DNA from: Vreelandella neptunia | GTDB taxonomy: Bacteria; Pseudomonadota; Gammaproteobacteria; Pseudomonadales; Halomonadaceae | DNA length: 64,000 nt | NCBI RefSeq assembly: GCF_000712975.1 | Contig: NZ_JHQL01000003.1 | Span: 496,001-560,000 of the forward strand | Reading direction: 5' to 3' | Made by a program: the position numbers and the translations under genes | In this document: positions 18,702-27,682 of the stretch, one piece after another | Layout: every line of letters starts with the position of its first letter | How positions within the stretch are numbered: the first letter of the stretch is position 1 | Notes under the pieces: model-generated | The model's input: the letters and a program-made list of their open reading frames with translations, nothing else | Databases searched by the model: none | Told to the model about the DNA's origin: nothing

Positions 18702-20072
18702 TTATTTTGCTTCTGCGATCACTGGGGTAGGCACCAACTGCTTATCTCGGCTGATCCAGATGGCTAGCAGAATGGCGGGTAACCCGAGCAGAGTGGCCAC
18801 TACGAAGAAAGTGGCGTATCCCTGAGCGGTGACGACCAGCCCGCCAAAACCACTTAGAAATTTGCCTGGTAGTGTCATCAGCGACGAAAACAGTGCGTAC
18901 TGAGTCGCGGTATACGCCCGCGACGTTAAGCTAGAGAGAAACGCAATAAAGACCGCACTAGCTAATCCGTTGGCAAGGTTGTCGCCAATAATGGTGACCA
19001 CCAGCATGGGCAGTTGGTTGCCAATCAATGCCAAAGCTGCAAACAGTAGATTGGTTACCATGACAAAGCCAGCGCCAATGATAAGCAGTGGCCCAATGCC
19101 GTAGCGAGCAACCAGCAAACCGCCAAGAATTCCTCCCGTAATGCTCATGGCAATACCAAAAATATTGGTGACGTTAGCGATAGTGGCCAGCGAAAAGCCT
19201 AAGTCGATATACAGTGGATTTGCCATAGAGGCCATGGCAAGGTCGCTAATTCGGAACACTGCGATAAAGACTAAAATGCCTAGCGCCTTTACCCCATAGC
19301 GACGGAAGAAGTCGGTAAAAGGGCACACAATGGCACCAATCACCCAAGCACCTAAACGCCGCAAAACTTTTGGTTGGCCACGGCTGGCACGAATGAAGGC
19401 ACGGACCTTTGGTTCGTGAATGAGTTGAACCGTGAGCGAAGCGCGCTTTGGTTCAGGGCGAATAAGCACAGTGATCACGCCAATGCCTACTAGCGCCGCC
19501 ATGGAAAGATAAGCGGCATTCCAGGAAAATGCTGAGGCAACGTAGAGCGCACCCGCACCCGCTGCTAGCAGCCCCCCGCGATAGCCGATAATGTAAGTAG
19601 AAGCCATCGCAGCCTGTACATCGTCATCTGCTGATTCGATGCGATACGCGTCAATGGCGATATCCTGGGTGGCCGAGCCAAAGGCTACCAGCAGCGCAAA
19701 GGTCGCCACCCAGCCCAAATTGCCCACCGGGCTTACCCCCGCTAAGCCAATTAGCCCTATCGCAATCATTCCCTGGGCAAGCAGCATCCAACCACGGCGC
19801 TGTCCAAACGAACGCGTCAGGATTGGCAGTGCAAGTCGGTCAACAATAGGTGCCCAAAAAAACTTGATTGAGTAGAGCATGCCAATCCAGGCGAAAAAGC
19901 CAATAGCGGCCACTTCTACTCCATCGCTGCGTAACCATGCAGAAAGGGTAGAAAACACCAGCAAAAAAGGCAGGCCTGCAGAAAAACCTAAAAACAACAT
20001 AGTGATGACAGGGGCGCGACAGTAAATACCGAGCGCACTCGACCAACTACGCCGGGGTATCGGGGTGGGCAT
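18702..20072 (-). CDS. MFS transporter, AmpG (muropeptide permease) family
   Basis: A 456-residue inner-membrane protein with about twelve helices. The start RAPVITMLFLGFSAGLPFLLVFSTLSAWL and the following IGFFAWIGMLYSIKFFWAPIVDRL are typical of AmpG, which imports anhydro-muropeptides for cell-wall recycling and beta-lactamase induction. The TQDIAIDAYRIE segment (about 145-156) is a family hallmark. The ATG at 20072 follows AGGAG; an upstream in-frame start at 20117 lacks support. No ampC or ampR is near. Confidence 0.85.
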   Translation of the reverse strand: MPTPIPRRSWSSALGIYCRAPVITMLFLGFSAGLPFLLVFSTLSAWLRSDGVEVAAIGFFAWIGMLYSIKFFWAPIVDRLALPILTRSFGQRRGWMLLAQGMIAIGLIGLAGVSPVGNLGWVATFALLVAFGSATQDIAIDAYRIESADDDVQAAMASTYIIGYRGGLLAAGAGALYVASAFSWNAAYLSMAALVGIGVITVLIRPEPKRASLTVQLIHEPKVRAFIRASRGQPKVLRRLGAWVIGAIVCPFTDFFRRYGVKALGILVFIAVFRISDLAMASMANPLYIDLGFSLATIANVTNIFGIAMSITGGILGGLLVARYGIGPLLIIGAGFVMVTNLLFAALALIGNQLPMLVVTIIGDNLANGLASAVFIAFLSSLTSRAYTATQYALFSSLMTLPGKFLSGFGGLVVTAQGYATFFVVATLLGLPAILLAIWISRDKQLVPTPVIAEAK

Positions 20073-20190
20073 GTGGATTAACACTCCTGGAAAGAAAACG
20101 TCTGCATCTAGGCCCACTAAAAACTGGTCAGTGATAGACTAGGCCTGATATCCATGACAAAGCTGATAGCTTACCGGAGAGGAGTTTTCC

Positions 20191-20709
20191 ATGTCGATTA
20201 CAGCCCATCAGGTAGTCACTTTACACTACGTGTTAAGCGATGTGCTTAGCGATGGCAGCACCCGCGTGCTTGACGACTCCAACGCGCGTGCTAAGCCCCT
20301 AGAGTATCTCCATGGGCACGATAATATTTTGCCTGGTTTAGAGCGTGCTTTGGAAGATAAAACGGCTGGAGATGAGCTGCGAGTCACGCTTGCACCTGCT
20401 GATGCCTACGGAATTCGCAATGAAGACTTAGTGCAAGAAGTTAATCGTGCGTCGTTTGGCAACGCGGTGTTGGAACCGGGCAGCCGTTTCCAAACTGAAG
20501 GAGAAGCAGGCCCGCAAATTGTCACGGTGCTGAGCATTGATGGTGACATAGTAACGGTCGATACGAACCACCCGCTGGCAGGTCACACACTTCGTTATCA
20601 GGTTAATGTATTAGAAGTGCGGGATGCTACCCGTGCAGAATTGGCCAAAGGGCATCCACTGCCTCCAGGAACTGAACACAGCAAAGTAGAAGATCGAAAA
20701 GTGCTTTAA
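20191..20709 (+). CDS. slyD: FKBP-type peptidyl-prolyl isomerase, SlyD-like
   Basis: A 172-residue cytosolic foldase. It has the SlyD pattern: VTLHYVLSD, then PLEYLHGHDNILPGLERALEDKTAGDELRVTLAPADAYG, an IF chaperone domain inserted in the FKBP fold, and NHPLAGHTLRYQVNVLEVRDAT near residue 130-150. The metal-binding His/Cys-rich tail of E. coli SlyD is missing; the tail here is short and polar. GGAGAGGAG precedes the ATG. The gene stands alone. Confidence 0.88.
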   Translation: MSITAHQVVTLHYVLSDVLSDGSTRVLDDSNARAKPLEYLHGHDNILPGLERALEDKTAGDELRVTLAPADAYGIRNEDLVQEVNRASFGNAVLEPGSRFQTEGEAGPQIVTVLSIDGDIVTVDTNHPLAGHTLRYQVNVLEVRDATRAELAKGHPLPPGTEHSKVEDRKVL

Positions 20710-20840
20710 TGGTTAATGGGCAGACATTGTCTATTGCTTTGTGCATTGCTGGGGCTTTTAATTTTAAGAGCCATTAAAACGTCAATGCGAACAAAATGTA
20801 CGACGTATTTAACGCTGAAAGGCTCTTTAAGCGTTAAAAA

Positions 20841-20904
20841 CTGATCCATATCAAGTTCCTGATAGGCCGAAATTAGCCCCTTTAAAAAGCTTGACCCAGG
20901 TCAG
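20841..20904. promoter_or_regulatory. Two FNR/ANR-like dyads before a 41-residue membrane protein
   Basis: CTGATCCATATCAA (20841-20854) matches the FNR/ANR consensus TTGAT-N4-ATCAA with one mismatch; TTGACCCAGGTCAG (20891-20904) is a more degenerate dyad of the same shape. They are 50 bp apart and each is followed by a similar GTTCCTG/CTTCCTG segment, so the whole unit looks duplicated. The second lies 60 bp before the start at 20965. Oxygen-dependent control is inferred. Confidence 0.5.
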
Positions 20905-20964
20905 CTTCCTGCCAGTGTTAAGACACTACGATGGTGTCATACATCACGGGGGGAGGGGATCACC

Positions 20965-21090
20965 ATGTACTGGGATGATACTGTTATTTTCGGTCTAGTT
21001 ACTGTCGCGTTAATGATCGTTTTTATGATTGGTTGGGTAGGTTTTGTCGTGCGTGATCATCTCCGAAAGGATGAACGTAAAAAGCATTAA
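20965..21090 (+). CDS. 41-residue single-pass membrane protein
   Basis: Starts MYWDDTVIFG, continues with a hydrophobic helix of about 20 residues (about 8-28), and ends in a basic tail (RDHLRKDERKKH). It has a strong ribosome site, GGGAGGGG, 6 bp before the ATG, and a perfect terminator 61 bp after its stop, so it looks like a real monocistronic gene. The shape is like small subunits of respiratory oxidases (CcoQ, CydX), and two FNR/ANR-like dyads lie upstream, but no oxidase gene is near and the sequence is not diagnostic. Confidence 0.65.
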   Translation: MYWDDTVIFGLVTVALMIVFMIGWVGFVVRDHLRKDERKKH

Positions 21091-21151
21091 CGCCGCTTGT
21101 TGTGACAGTCGTCAGGGGAGGGGGCTTGCTTTTGATAGTGAGCTTCCTGTT

Positions 21152-21178
21152 GCCGGCCCATTTGGGCCGGCTTTTTTT
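21152..21178 (+). terminator. Rho-independent terminator
   Basis: Perfect 9-bp stem GCCGGCCCA / TGGGCCGGC with a 2-nt minimal loop (TT), followed by seven T. It ends the unit of the 41-residue membrane protein. Confidence 0.88.
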
Positions 21179-21318
21179 GTTGGTAAAAAATTTTGTTGGC
21201 AAAAATGGATATCCTAAAACTGTTTCGTTAAGAATGGTTTCTAAGTAATTAGCTGATCTGTCTGGTAGAGTACACAGCAGCAAAATTAAGGCATAAAACT
21301 GCTAGGAAAACGTTTGCC

Positions 21319-21831
21319 ATGAATGCTGTTACTTCCATTGTTGCCATACGCGGTTTCACGCATCATTTTCTAAAGGCTAGCGCTGTTTGCTTTCTGCTAT
21401 TACTTAGTTGGCTATCCATGCCAGCTTATGCTCAGGCATTAAGTGTTATTAATGGTGAGAAAACTACAACGCTCTCCACCGATGAATTACGTCAGCAGTC
21501 GACAACGACGGTGACTCTATTTGACCCCTTTCAAGGGCGCGAAGTGGCTATGCGTGGGCTTGAGTTTCGTCGTTTTTTAGTCGATCAGTTTGGCGAAGTT
21601 CCCCCTGCATTGCATTTTACAGCATGGGATGATTACGAAGTAACGCTCAGTGGCTGGGATGATCCTAAATGGTTAATGGTGACAGAAGAGGATGGAGAGC
21701 CTCTTACATTGCGTTCTCGTGGGCCATTGCGCTTGGTAGAACAGTCGTACGACGATCAACGAGATATCGAAAATCTGCGTGAATTCAATGATTGGATCTG
21801 GATGATTCGTAGCATCGAGGCTCAGTGGTGA
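21319..21831 (+). CDS. Periplasmic protein with a molybdopterin-oxidoreductase-like domain
   Basis: A 170-residue protein with an N-terminal signal peptide (hydrophobic about 19-38, ending AYAQA). The mature part (for example MRGLEFRRFLVDQFGEVPPALHFTAWDDYEVTLSGWDDPKWLMVTEEDGEPL) resembles the small sulfite-oxidase-type molybdopterin fold found as a stand-alone periplasmic domain in many proteobacteria; no cofactor Cys is seen, so it may only bind ligand. Its stop overlaps the start of the GGDEF gene, so it probably feeds a periplasmic signal to that cyclase. Confidence 0.65.
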   Translation: MNAVTSIVAIRGFTHHFLKASAVCFLLLLSWLSMPAYAQALSVINGEKTTTLSTDELRQQSTTTVTLFDPFQGREVAMRGLEFRRFLVDQFGEVPPALHFTAWDDYEVTLSGWDDPKWLMVTEEDGEPLTLRSRGPLRLVEQSYDDQRDIENLREFNDWIWMIRSIEAQW

Positions 21832-22952
21832 CCGTCCAACCGCCGCCTAATCCTTTCGCTAGGAAGCGGCGCTATGTGACATGGCTATCGTTAAGCCTAA
21901 TGAGCTTTATGGCGCTAATGGTGGTGATAGTATACGAAGCTCGCTGGGTATACCCAGAGATACAAGCGTATTTTAGCCAAACAGGCAGTTTGACAGGACA
22001 ACAGTTAGCCACCCGATCACGGGAGTATTTACAGCGTGCCCAGCGCTATTTACTTAGCGAATCGCTGTTTGAAGATGAGCAGCAAGCGCTTAGGCTTAAT
22101 CTAGATCTCGCCTATGGGTTAATTGATATTGACGTGTATCGTCAAAAATATACTTGCACCAATACCAGTCTTCAGACCCTAACGTTGCTGACCCAACGCC
22201 TCGATGAAAATAACGTGGCACCGTTTGACGCCGCCGCTGAATTATTAGGCCCCATTGAATGCTTAACACGCATTGAGATGAACCAGCTTGATCTGCGTGG
22301 TATGGCGATTAATGAGTTTTCTCAAAACACACGCCGTCATAATCAGGTTGTCACCTATTCTAGTTTGGTGATTTTTGTACTGGGGCTACTGTTTTGGCGA
22401 ATGCATGAGCGTCAGTTGCGACGTACTGAGCACGCCACAGAGCAAATGTTGATCTGGATGCAGCAGGCAATGTGCGATCCCCTGACAGGCATAGGCAATC
22501 GAAGTGCGCTGCATCAAGATATCGTCAATAACGAAGGGGAATCCCTTGCCTTGATTTTGGTTGATATTGACTTTTTTAAGCAATACAACGATTTTTTGGG
22601 CCACCCCGAAGGAGATCAACTATTGCGGCGCCTAGCACGCCTTCTCAAACACGTGCTTGGTAAAGATGCAAAACTGTATCGACTCGGAGGTGATGAGTTT
22701 GCTGCTGTAGTGCCTTGTAATGACGATGCGCTATTGGTTAGTTATTGTGATCAAGTGACCTCTGCTTTACAGGAAGCCGATTTTAAACATCCTGCGCATC
22801 CAGATAATGAAAGGGTAACGCTGAGTATTGGCGCTGTGCGCTTTACTGCAGGGGAGTTCACGCTCTCTACTGCCTATGAAGCGGCTGACAAAGCGCTTTA
22901 CCGAGTAAAGAGCGCAGGGCGTGATGACTGGCAGATTACCGCAGCTGCATAA
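21825..22952 (+). CDS. Membrane-bound diguanylate cyclase (GGDEF)
   Basis: A 375-residue protein, GTG start at 21825 (or 21828) overlapping the previous stop. It has a helix at about 18-38, a periplasmic helical region with two Cys (about 111 and 146), a second helix (about 178-191), and a GGDEF domain with ILVDIDFFKQYND and GGDEF at 288-292, so cyclic-di-GMP synthesis is expected. The inhibitory RxxD I-site five residues before GGDEF is absent (GKDA instead). The periplasmic part and the overlapping upstream gene suggest that the neighbour is its sensor partner. Confidence 0.87.
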   Translation: MVTVQPPPNPFARKRRYVTWLSLSLMSFMALMVVIVYEARWVYPEIQAYFSQTGSLTGQQLATRSREYLQRAQRYLLSESLFEDEQQALRLNLDLAYGLIDIDVYRQKYTCTNTSLQTLTLLTQRLDENNVAPFDAAAELLGPIECLTRIEMNQLDLRGMAINEFSQNTRRHNQVVTYSSLVIFVLGLLFWRMHERQLRRTEHATEQMLIWMQQAMCDPLTGIGNRSALHQDIVNNEGESLALILVDIDFFKQYNDFLGHPEGDQLLRRLARLLKHVLGKDAKLYRLGGDEFAAVVPCNDDALLVSYCDQVTSALQEADFKHPAHPDNERVTLSIGAVRFTAGEFTLSTAYEAADKALYRVKSAGRDDWQITAAA

Positions 22953-23100
22953 TGCTTTCACAAAACACAGCAAGTTAATTAAAAAAAGTAAACAATGGGA
23001 AAGTGGTGCCCAACCGGTGGTTTGGCATTTGCTTCGGGGCTAGGATTGTTTTTGAAACAGTGTTTCATAACCTTTCTAGCGATTAATCCGGAGTGCTGAT

Positions 23101-23442
23101 ATGAGCAATGAAGCCGATTCCCTGCTGAATAAGCAGCGTTCACGCCGTCAAGTGCTAGCAAGTTTAGGCCTTGGCGCCGCTGCACTTTACGTTGCCCCTA
23201 CGCTGTTTTCCATGGGGCAAGCTGAAGCGCGCGAACATCACCATTCCCGTTCACGTTACTCGCGGCCCAGCTATTCAAGGCCCCGTTATTCAAGACATAG
23301 CTATTCAAGACCTCGCTATTCAAAAACAAAGCATTCACGCCCAGGTTATTCCCGCCCTTACTACTCTCGCCCACAGCGCTCTCGTTGGGATAGAGACGCT
23401 GTTATTGAGATTCGCATAAGTCGTTTATTACCTCGCTGGTAG
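23101..23442 (+). CDS. Tat-exported Arg/Ser/Tyr-rich repeat protein (YSRP repeats)
   Basis: A 113-residue protein. The start has a twin-arginine signal: SRRQVLASLGLGAAALYVAP, followed by a cleavage-like QAEA at about 39-42. The mature part is basic and low in complexity, made of about eight xYSRP-type units (about 50-92), with a HHH cluster at its start and an end of IEIRISRLLPRW. I do not know the family. The next gene starts 8 bp downstream and encodes an HPr-kinase-like protein with a PqqD domain, so this protein could be its modified substrate. Confidence 0.7.
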   Translation: MSNEADSLLNKQRSRRQVLASLGLGAAALYVAPTLFSMGQAEAREHHHSRSRYSRPSYSRPRYSRHSYSRPRYSKTKHSRPGYSRPYYSRPQRSRWDRDAVIEIRISRLLPRW

Positions 23443-23450
23443 GATTGAAC

Positions 23451-24674
23451 GTGGCTAGCACATCGATTACTGACGATTATGCACTGGAAAATATTGGTCC
23501 TTGCTTGCGCTTGGTTGATGCTGAAAACCTACTTCCAGTGATTCAACAGGCAATGCCTGGCTGGCAGTTAACACCCTGTGAGCCTCAGCAGCATGCGCCT
23601 GCTATTTGCGTTTGGCAGCATCCTAATGGTTACTGGCAGGAAGCGCCGGCATTACCGGGTGGCATGTTATTAGATACACCCGCAGGAACCGCATGCAGTG
23701 TGATTGCTGATTTAGCAGGTGCCTATCTTCGGCATCATCCTGAGCATATTGGGATTCACTGCGGGGCGGTAGAGGTTAATCAACAGCTAGTAATATTTCC
23801 GGATAGCCACCGAGCGGGTAAAAGTACTCTGACCGCAGCGTTTGCCGCGGCTGGTTATCGGGTGTTCGGCGATGATGTACTTACACTTAACAGTTATGGT
23901 GAAGGGATAGCGCTGGGTGTTGCACCTAGGTTGCGTTTACCGTTGCCCGAGACTCTAGCGTCTGAGTTTCATCAGTTTGTTGCCACTCATCTTGGGCCGC
24001 ATGATGATCGCTACGGCTACTTAGCGTTAAACGAGCAGCAGCTGGCATCACATGGGGTGCGTTGTCCGCTAGGCGCCATACTCCTTATTGAGCGCGATGA
24101 ATCGATCAGTGAGCCACAGCTTGTTCGCCTGCAGCCAGGGGATGGACTCTGGCAGTTGTTGCAGCAGAATTTTGCTGAGCATGAGTCGGATAAAACGTTG
24201 ATTGAACGCTTTTTGCCACTCTTAAAAGATTTGCCGTGTTTTTTAATGCGTTACCGAGATGCTTACGAAGCGGCAACGTGGCTGGCAACCGAGATAGATA
24301 ACGATGGGTTTCTTGGCGGTGCTGTGGCGACGAATATGTGTCGTCGCCAAACTGCGCCTGAGGCGTTCAAACAGAGCCATGCACTGGCACCAAACGACAC
24401 GCGCAGGTGGCAAATTAGCCCGGTGGCTCATGAGTTTCCATTGGGTGAAGAGCTGTTCGTCATTGCGAAAGAGGGCGGCGAAATTCATCGTTTGAATGTG
24501 ACGAGTAGAGCCGTGTGGGCGCTGCTGCAGCATGAGGCTCTATGCCAAGATGACATTGTTGATACCTTAATGGCTTTTTTTGTTGGTGCTAGCAGGCAAA
24601 GTATCAAGCGGGATATCTGCCATTTACTGGGCCAACTAGTCAGCTTAGGGTTAGTGCAGCCTGTCGCCGATTAA
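23451..24674 (+). CDS. HPr-kinase-like ATPase fused to a C-terminal PqqD-like domain
   Basis: A 407-residue protein. The middle part (about 100-145) has IGIHCGAVEVNQQLVIFPD, a P-loop SHRAGKST (119-126) and GDDVLTL (140-146) as in HPr kinase/phosphorylase. The end (about 318-400) has the PqqD/RRE pattern EIHRLNVTSRAVWALL, a helix, and LVSLGLVQPV. In known systems PqqD binds leader peptides, and HprK-related kinases modify peptides or sugars. The GTG at 23451 follows AGGA; a TTG at 23445 is also possible. It is cotranscribed with the YSRP-repeat protein gene. Confidence 0.8.
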   Translation: MASTSITDDYALENIGPCLRLVDAENLLPVIQQAMPGWQLTPCEPQQHAPAICVWQHPNGYWQEAPALPGGMLLDTPAGTACSVIADLAGAYLRHHPEHIGIHCGAVEVNQQLVIFPDSHRAGKSTLTAAFAAAGYRVFGDDVLTLNSYGEGIALGVAPRLRLPLPETLASEFHQFVATHLGPHDDRYGYLALNEQQLASHGVRCPLGAILLIERDESISEPQLVRLQPGDGLWQLLQQNFAEHESDKTLIERFLPLLKDLPCFLMRYRDAYEAATWLATEIDNDGFLGGAVATNMCRRQTAPEAFKQSHALAPNDTRRWQISPVAHEFPLGEELFVIAKEGGEIHRLNVTSRAVWALLQHEALCQDDIVDTLMAFFVGASRQSIKRDICHLLGQLVSLGLVQPVAD

Positions 24675-25249
24675 CGCCAATCATCTCGCCATGCTTTTAG
24701 CACCCGTTCTGGGTACCATGTTTGTCCTAGGCTGCCGTTATAACGAGCCAATGCGCGGGTGAAGTCGCCGCGTTCGACGGCGAGGTAGTGGGCTAAAATA
24801 GTGCAGCCATAACGCAGATTACGATTAGGATCGCTAAGGTTGTCTATTGGCAGGCCAAGCTCTTCGACCCAGAAAGGCATAATTTGCATGAGTCCGGTAG
24901 CGCCAGCAGACGAGACCGCATCGGCTTCAAATGCGCTCTCTACTTGAATGAGAGCTAGCACTAGCTCAGGTGGTAAGCCCGCTAAATGGGCTTCTTGGTA
25001 CAGCCTCGTTAATAATTCGTGGCGTTGTGCTGGTTCGCGGATAAACCGTGATAGTGGCGCATCCATACGGCTACGCCACTGTTGCAACTGCTGCTGAGAA
25101 TAAGATGTTTGTTGATGGGCAGCATCAAGGGTCAGTCGCAGCGGTGCTGCCACTGCATTGGCCGTCAGCAAGGCAGCAATGAACATGCTGCCTGCTAAAA
25201 GCCACCGGTTAACCCAGCGAAAATGCCACGCTATTGCGCCCAGCAACAT
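24671..25249 (-). CDS. Lytic transglycosylase, SLT domain
   Basis: A 192-residue cell-wall enzyme with an N-terminal signal or anchor helix (about 15-33). The SLT domain shows ALIQVESAFEADAVSSAGATGLMQIMP with the catalytic Glu in QVES (about 103), then NRNLRYGCTILAHYL and ALARYNGS. It cuts peptidoglycan with formation of anhydro-muramic ends. The stop codons of this gene and the HPr-kinase-like gene overlap by 4 bp (convergent). Confidence 0.9.
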   Translation of the reverse strand: MLLGAIAWHFRWVNRWLLAGSMFIAALLTANAVAAPLRLTLDAAHQQTSYSQQQLQQWRSRMDAPLSRFIREPAQRHELLTRLYQEAHLAGLPPELVLALIQVESAFEADAVSSAGATGLMQIMPFWVEELGLPIDNLSDPNRNLRYGCTILAHYLAVERGDFTRALARYNGSLGQTWYPERVLKAWRDDWR

Positions 25250-25257
25250 ACGTGGTC

Positions 25258-26991
25258 TTACTTATTGCTACTCAGCCCTGCTTTTTCACGCAAGAAATCA
25301 ATAATGGTGTCAGCAGGAATCATGGTCGCTTCATTATCTCGGCGACCTTTGTATTCCAGTTCACCGTTATCTAGGCCGCGATCACCAATCACCAAGCGGT
25401 GGGGCACACCCATCAGTTCCAGGTCGGCAAACTTAACACCGGGGCGTGTATCGCGGTCGTCAAGCAGCACGTCTAAGCCCGCCGCTGTTAGTGCTTGGTA
25501 AAGGCGTTCAGACTCTTCGCGCACACGTTGTGATTTGTGGGCGTTCATCGGTACCAGCGCTACTTGGAACGGTGCGATGGCGTTTGGCCAGATAATGCCT
25601 GAATCATCGTGGTTTTGCTCAATGGCGGCAGCTACCACGCGGGTAACGCCGATGCCATAGCAGCCCATCCATGGGTGACTGGTTTTACCGTTGTCGCCCA
25701 GTACTGTCGCGTTCATTGCTTCGGAATACTTTTGTCCAAGCTGGAAGACGTGACCCACTTCTATGCCACGTTTGATAGAAAGCGTGCCTTTACCGTCGGG
25801 CGAAGGGTCCCCCTCTACCACGTTACGTAGATCGGCAACTTGGGGTAGGGCAACGTCGCGCTCCCAGTTAATGCCAAAGTAGTGTTGACCATCGATATTT
25901 GCGCCGGCACCAAAATCACTTATTAGCGCTACACTGCGGTCAATAATGATCGGCACTTCCAAGCCGACAGGGCCGAGGGAGCCAGGCCCTGCTCCAACGG
26001 CTGCACGAATTTCTTCTTCACTCGCCATGGTCAGCGGAGCGGCCACCTGGGGAAGGTTTTCAGCTTTGACTTCATTTAGCTCATGGTCGCCACGGATAAG
26101 AAGAGCAATCAAGCCACCTTCGGCGGCGTGCACCATTAGCGTTTTAATGGTCTTTTCGATAGGCAGGTCGTACTGCTCGACCAGGGCGGCGATAGTTTTA
26201 GCATTTGGCGTATCGACCAAGCGTATCTCTTCGCTGGGGGCTGCGCGCTCTACGTTGCTACCGAGAGGTGCGGGGAGAGCCTCAGCTTTTTCCATGTTAG
26301 CGGCGTAATCAGAGGCGTTGGAGAACACAATATCATCTTCTCCTGAATCGGCTAATACGTGAAACTCGTGGGAGCCAGTACCGCCAATCGAGCCGTTGTC
26401 AGCAATGACAGGACGGAAGTCGAGACCTAGGCGAGTGAAGATGCGTGTATAGGCATCATACATCGCTTGGTAAGTCTCTTTGAGGGAGGCTTCGTCCAGA
26501 TGGAAGGAGTAAGCATCCTTCATAATAAACTCGCGAGAGCGCATCACTCCAAAGCGTGGGCGAATCTCATCACGGAATTTTGTCTGGATTTGATAGAAGT
26601 TAACCGGTAATTGCTTATAGCTGGCAATTTCTTTACGTACCAGGTCGGTAATCACTTCTTCATGGGTTGGGCCTACGCAGTAATCGCGCTCGTGACGGTC
26701 TTTCAGACGCAGCAGTTCCGGGCCGTACTGCTCCCAGCGGCCAGACTCTTGCCATAGGTCAGCAGGCTGCACGGCGGGCATCAATACTTCCTGAGCGCCG
26801 GCACGGTTCATCTCTTCGCGAACAATGGCTTCAACCTTACGCAGCGTGCGTAGGCCAAGAGGCAGCCACGTATAGAGGCCAGAGGTAAGACGACGGATCA
26901 TACCAGCGCGCAGCATTAACTGGTGGCTGATGACTTCAGCGTCGGCCGGAGTTTCTTTTAATGTCGCAATCAATAATTGGCTGGCGCGCAT
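25258..26991 (-). CDS. proS: Prolyl-tRNA synthetase
   Basis: Charges tRNA-Pro. Bacterial type with an editing (INS) domain between motifs 2 and 3. The 577-residue protein begins [19 protein letters not shown], with motif 1 near [27 protein letters not shown], motif 2 [32 protein letters not shown], and a C-terminal anticodon-binding domain. The start at 26991 fits the family; an upstream GTG-type extension (to 27027) does not. It ends 9 bp from the transglycosylase start on the same strand. Confidence 0.96.
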   Translation of the reverse strand: MRASQLLIATLKETPADAEVISHQLMLRAGMIRRLTSGLYTWLPLGLRTLRKVEAIVREEMNRAGAQEVLMPAVQPADLWQESGRWEQYGPELLRLKDRHERDYCVGPTHEEVITDLVRKEIASYKQLPVNFYQIQTKFRDEIRPRFGVMRSREFIMKDAYSFHLDEASLKETYQAMYDAYTRIFTRLGLDFRPVIADNGSIGGTGSHEFHVLADSGEDDIVFSNASDYAANMEKAEALPAPLGSNVERAAPSEEIRLVDTPNAKTIAALVEQYDLPIEKTIKTLMVHAAEGGLIALLIRGDHELNEVKAENLPQVAAPLTMASEEEIRAAVGAGPGSLGPVGLEVPIIIDRSVALISDFGAGANIDGQHYFGINWERDVALPQVADLRNVVEGDPSPDGKGTLSIKRGIEVGHVFQLGQKYSEAMNATVLGDNGKTSHPWMGCYGIGVTRVVAAAIEQNHDDSGIIWPNAIAPFQVALVPMNAHKSQRVREESERLYQALTAAGLDVLLDDRDTRPGVKFADLELMGVPHRLVIGDRGLDNGELEYKGRRDNEATMIPADTIIDFLREKAGLSSNK

Positions 26992-27233
26992 GGGCGTGAG
27001 TATTCCTTGTTGGTAGGGGTAATGCAAAATCGTTAGGTAATGCAGCGCTTAAGCTAGCGTTGAATGCGGCATTGTACGGCTAAGCGGGTAAAGCGGCAAA
27101 ATCCTACGTTAACAGCTTGGCGTGTGTTGGTAATCAAATGTGTTAAACTCGCCAAGTTTTGTGGCTCGATAGCACTGGTTAATAACAGCATTTTCTTCGG
27201 CTATCGGTATGTTAGGACTTTGAGGGAACCTTC

Positions 27234-27668
27234 ATGCAGCAAGTAGTACGCCGTTGGTTAACGGGGGCCATTGTAGGTGTCTCCATTGTAACGTTAAGTG
27301 GTTGTGGGACGCTTTTTTACCCTGAACGTAAAGGGCAATTAAGTGGTAATGTAGACCCGGTCGTGGCTATCGCCAACGGTGTTGGGCTTCTGTTTTTCAT
27401 TGTGCCGGGTGTCATCGCCTATGCCGTGGATTTCTCTAATGGCACTATCTACCTGCCCAGCGCGAGCAGTGCGTCGGTAGATATTCACCACTTAGACGAC
27501 GCTATGGACGTAGCTGCATTAGAGAAGCTGTTATCAGATAAAGCTGGACAGCCGGTTAGTTTGGAAAACGAGTTGTTGATGATGGAAGAAGTGGCAAGCC
27601 TGGATGAAGCATTAGCCATGGTGAGGATGTCGGGCGTGATGGATGAAGAACGCCTCGCGACGATGTAA
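27234..27668 (+). CDS. Small lipoprotein, YceK-like pattern
   Basis: A 144-residue protein with a lipobox LSGCG (Cys24) after a hydrophobic N-terminus, so it is likely anchored by lipid in the outer or inner membrane. The segment GTLFYPERKGQLSGNVDPVVAIANGVGLLFFIVPGVIAYAVDFSNGTIYLP is a recognisable pattern of a widespread small lipoprotein family of unknown function. The C-terminal third is acidic. GAGGGAACCTTC precedes the ATG. Confidence 0.75.
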   Translation: MQQVVRRWLTGAIVGVSIVTLSGCGTLFYPERKGQLSGNVDPVVAIANGVGLLFFIVPGVIAYAVDFSNGTIYLPSASSASVDIHHLDDAMDVAALEKLLSDKAGQPVSLENELLMMEEVASLDEALAMVRMSGVMDEERLATM

Positions 27669-27682
27669 CGCGTAAACCGCAC

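Noticed and set aside
23171..23419. 82-codon frame over the YSRP-repeat gene
   Set aside because: Alternative frame of a repeat with period divisible by three; the other frame has Tat signal and a good start.
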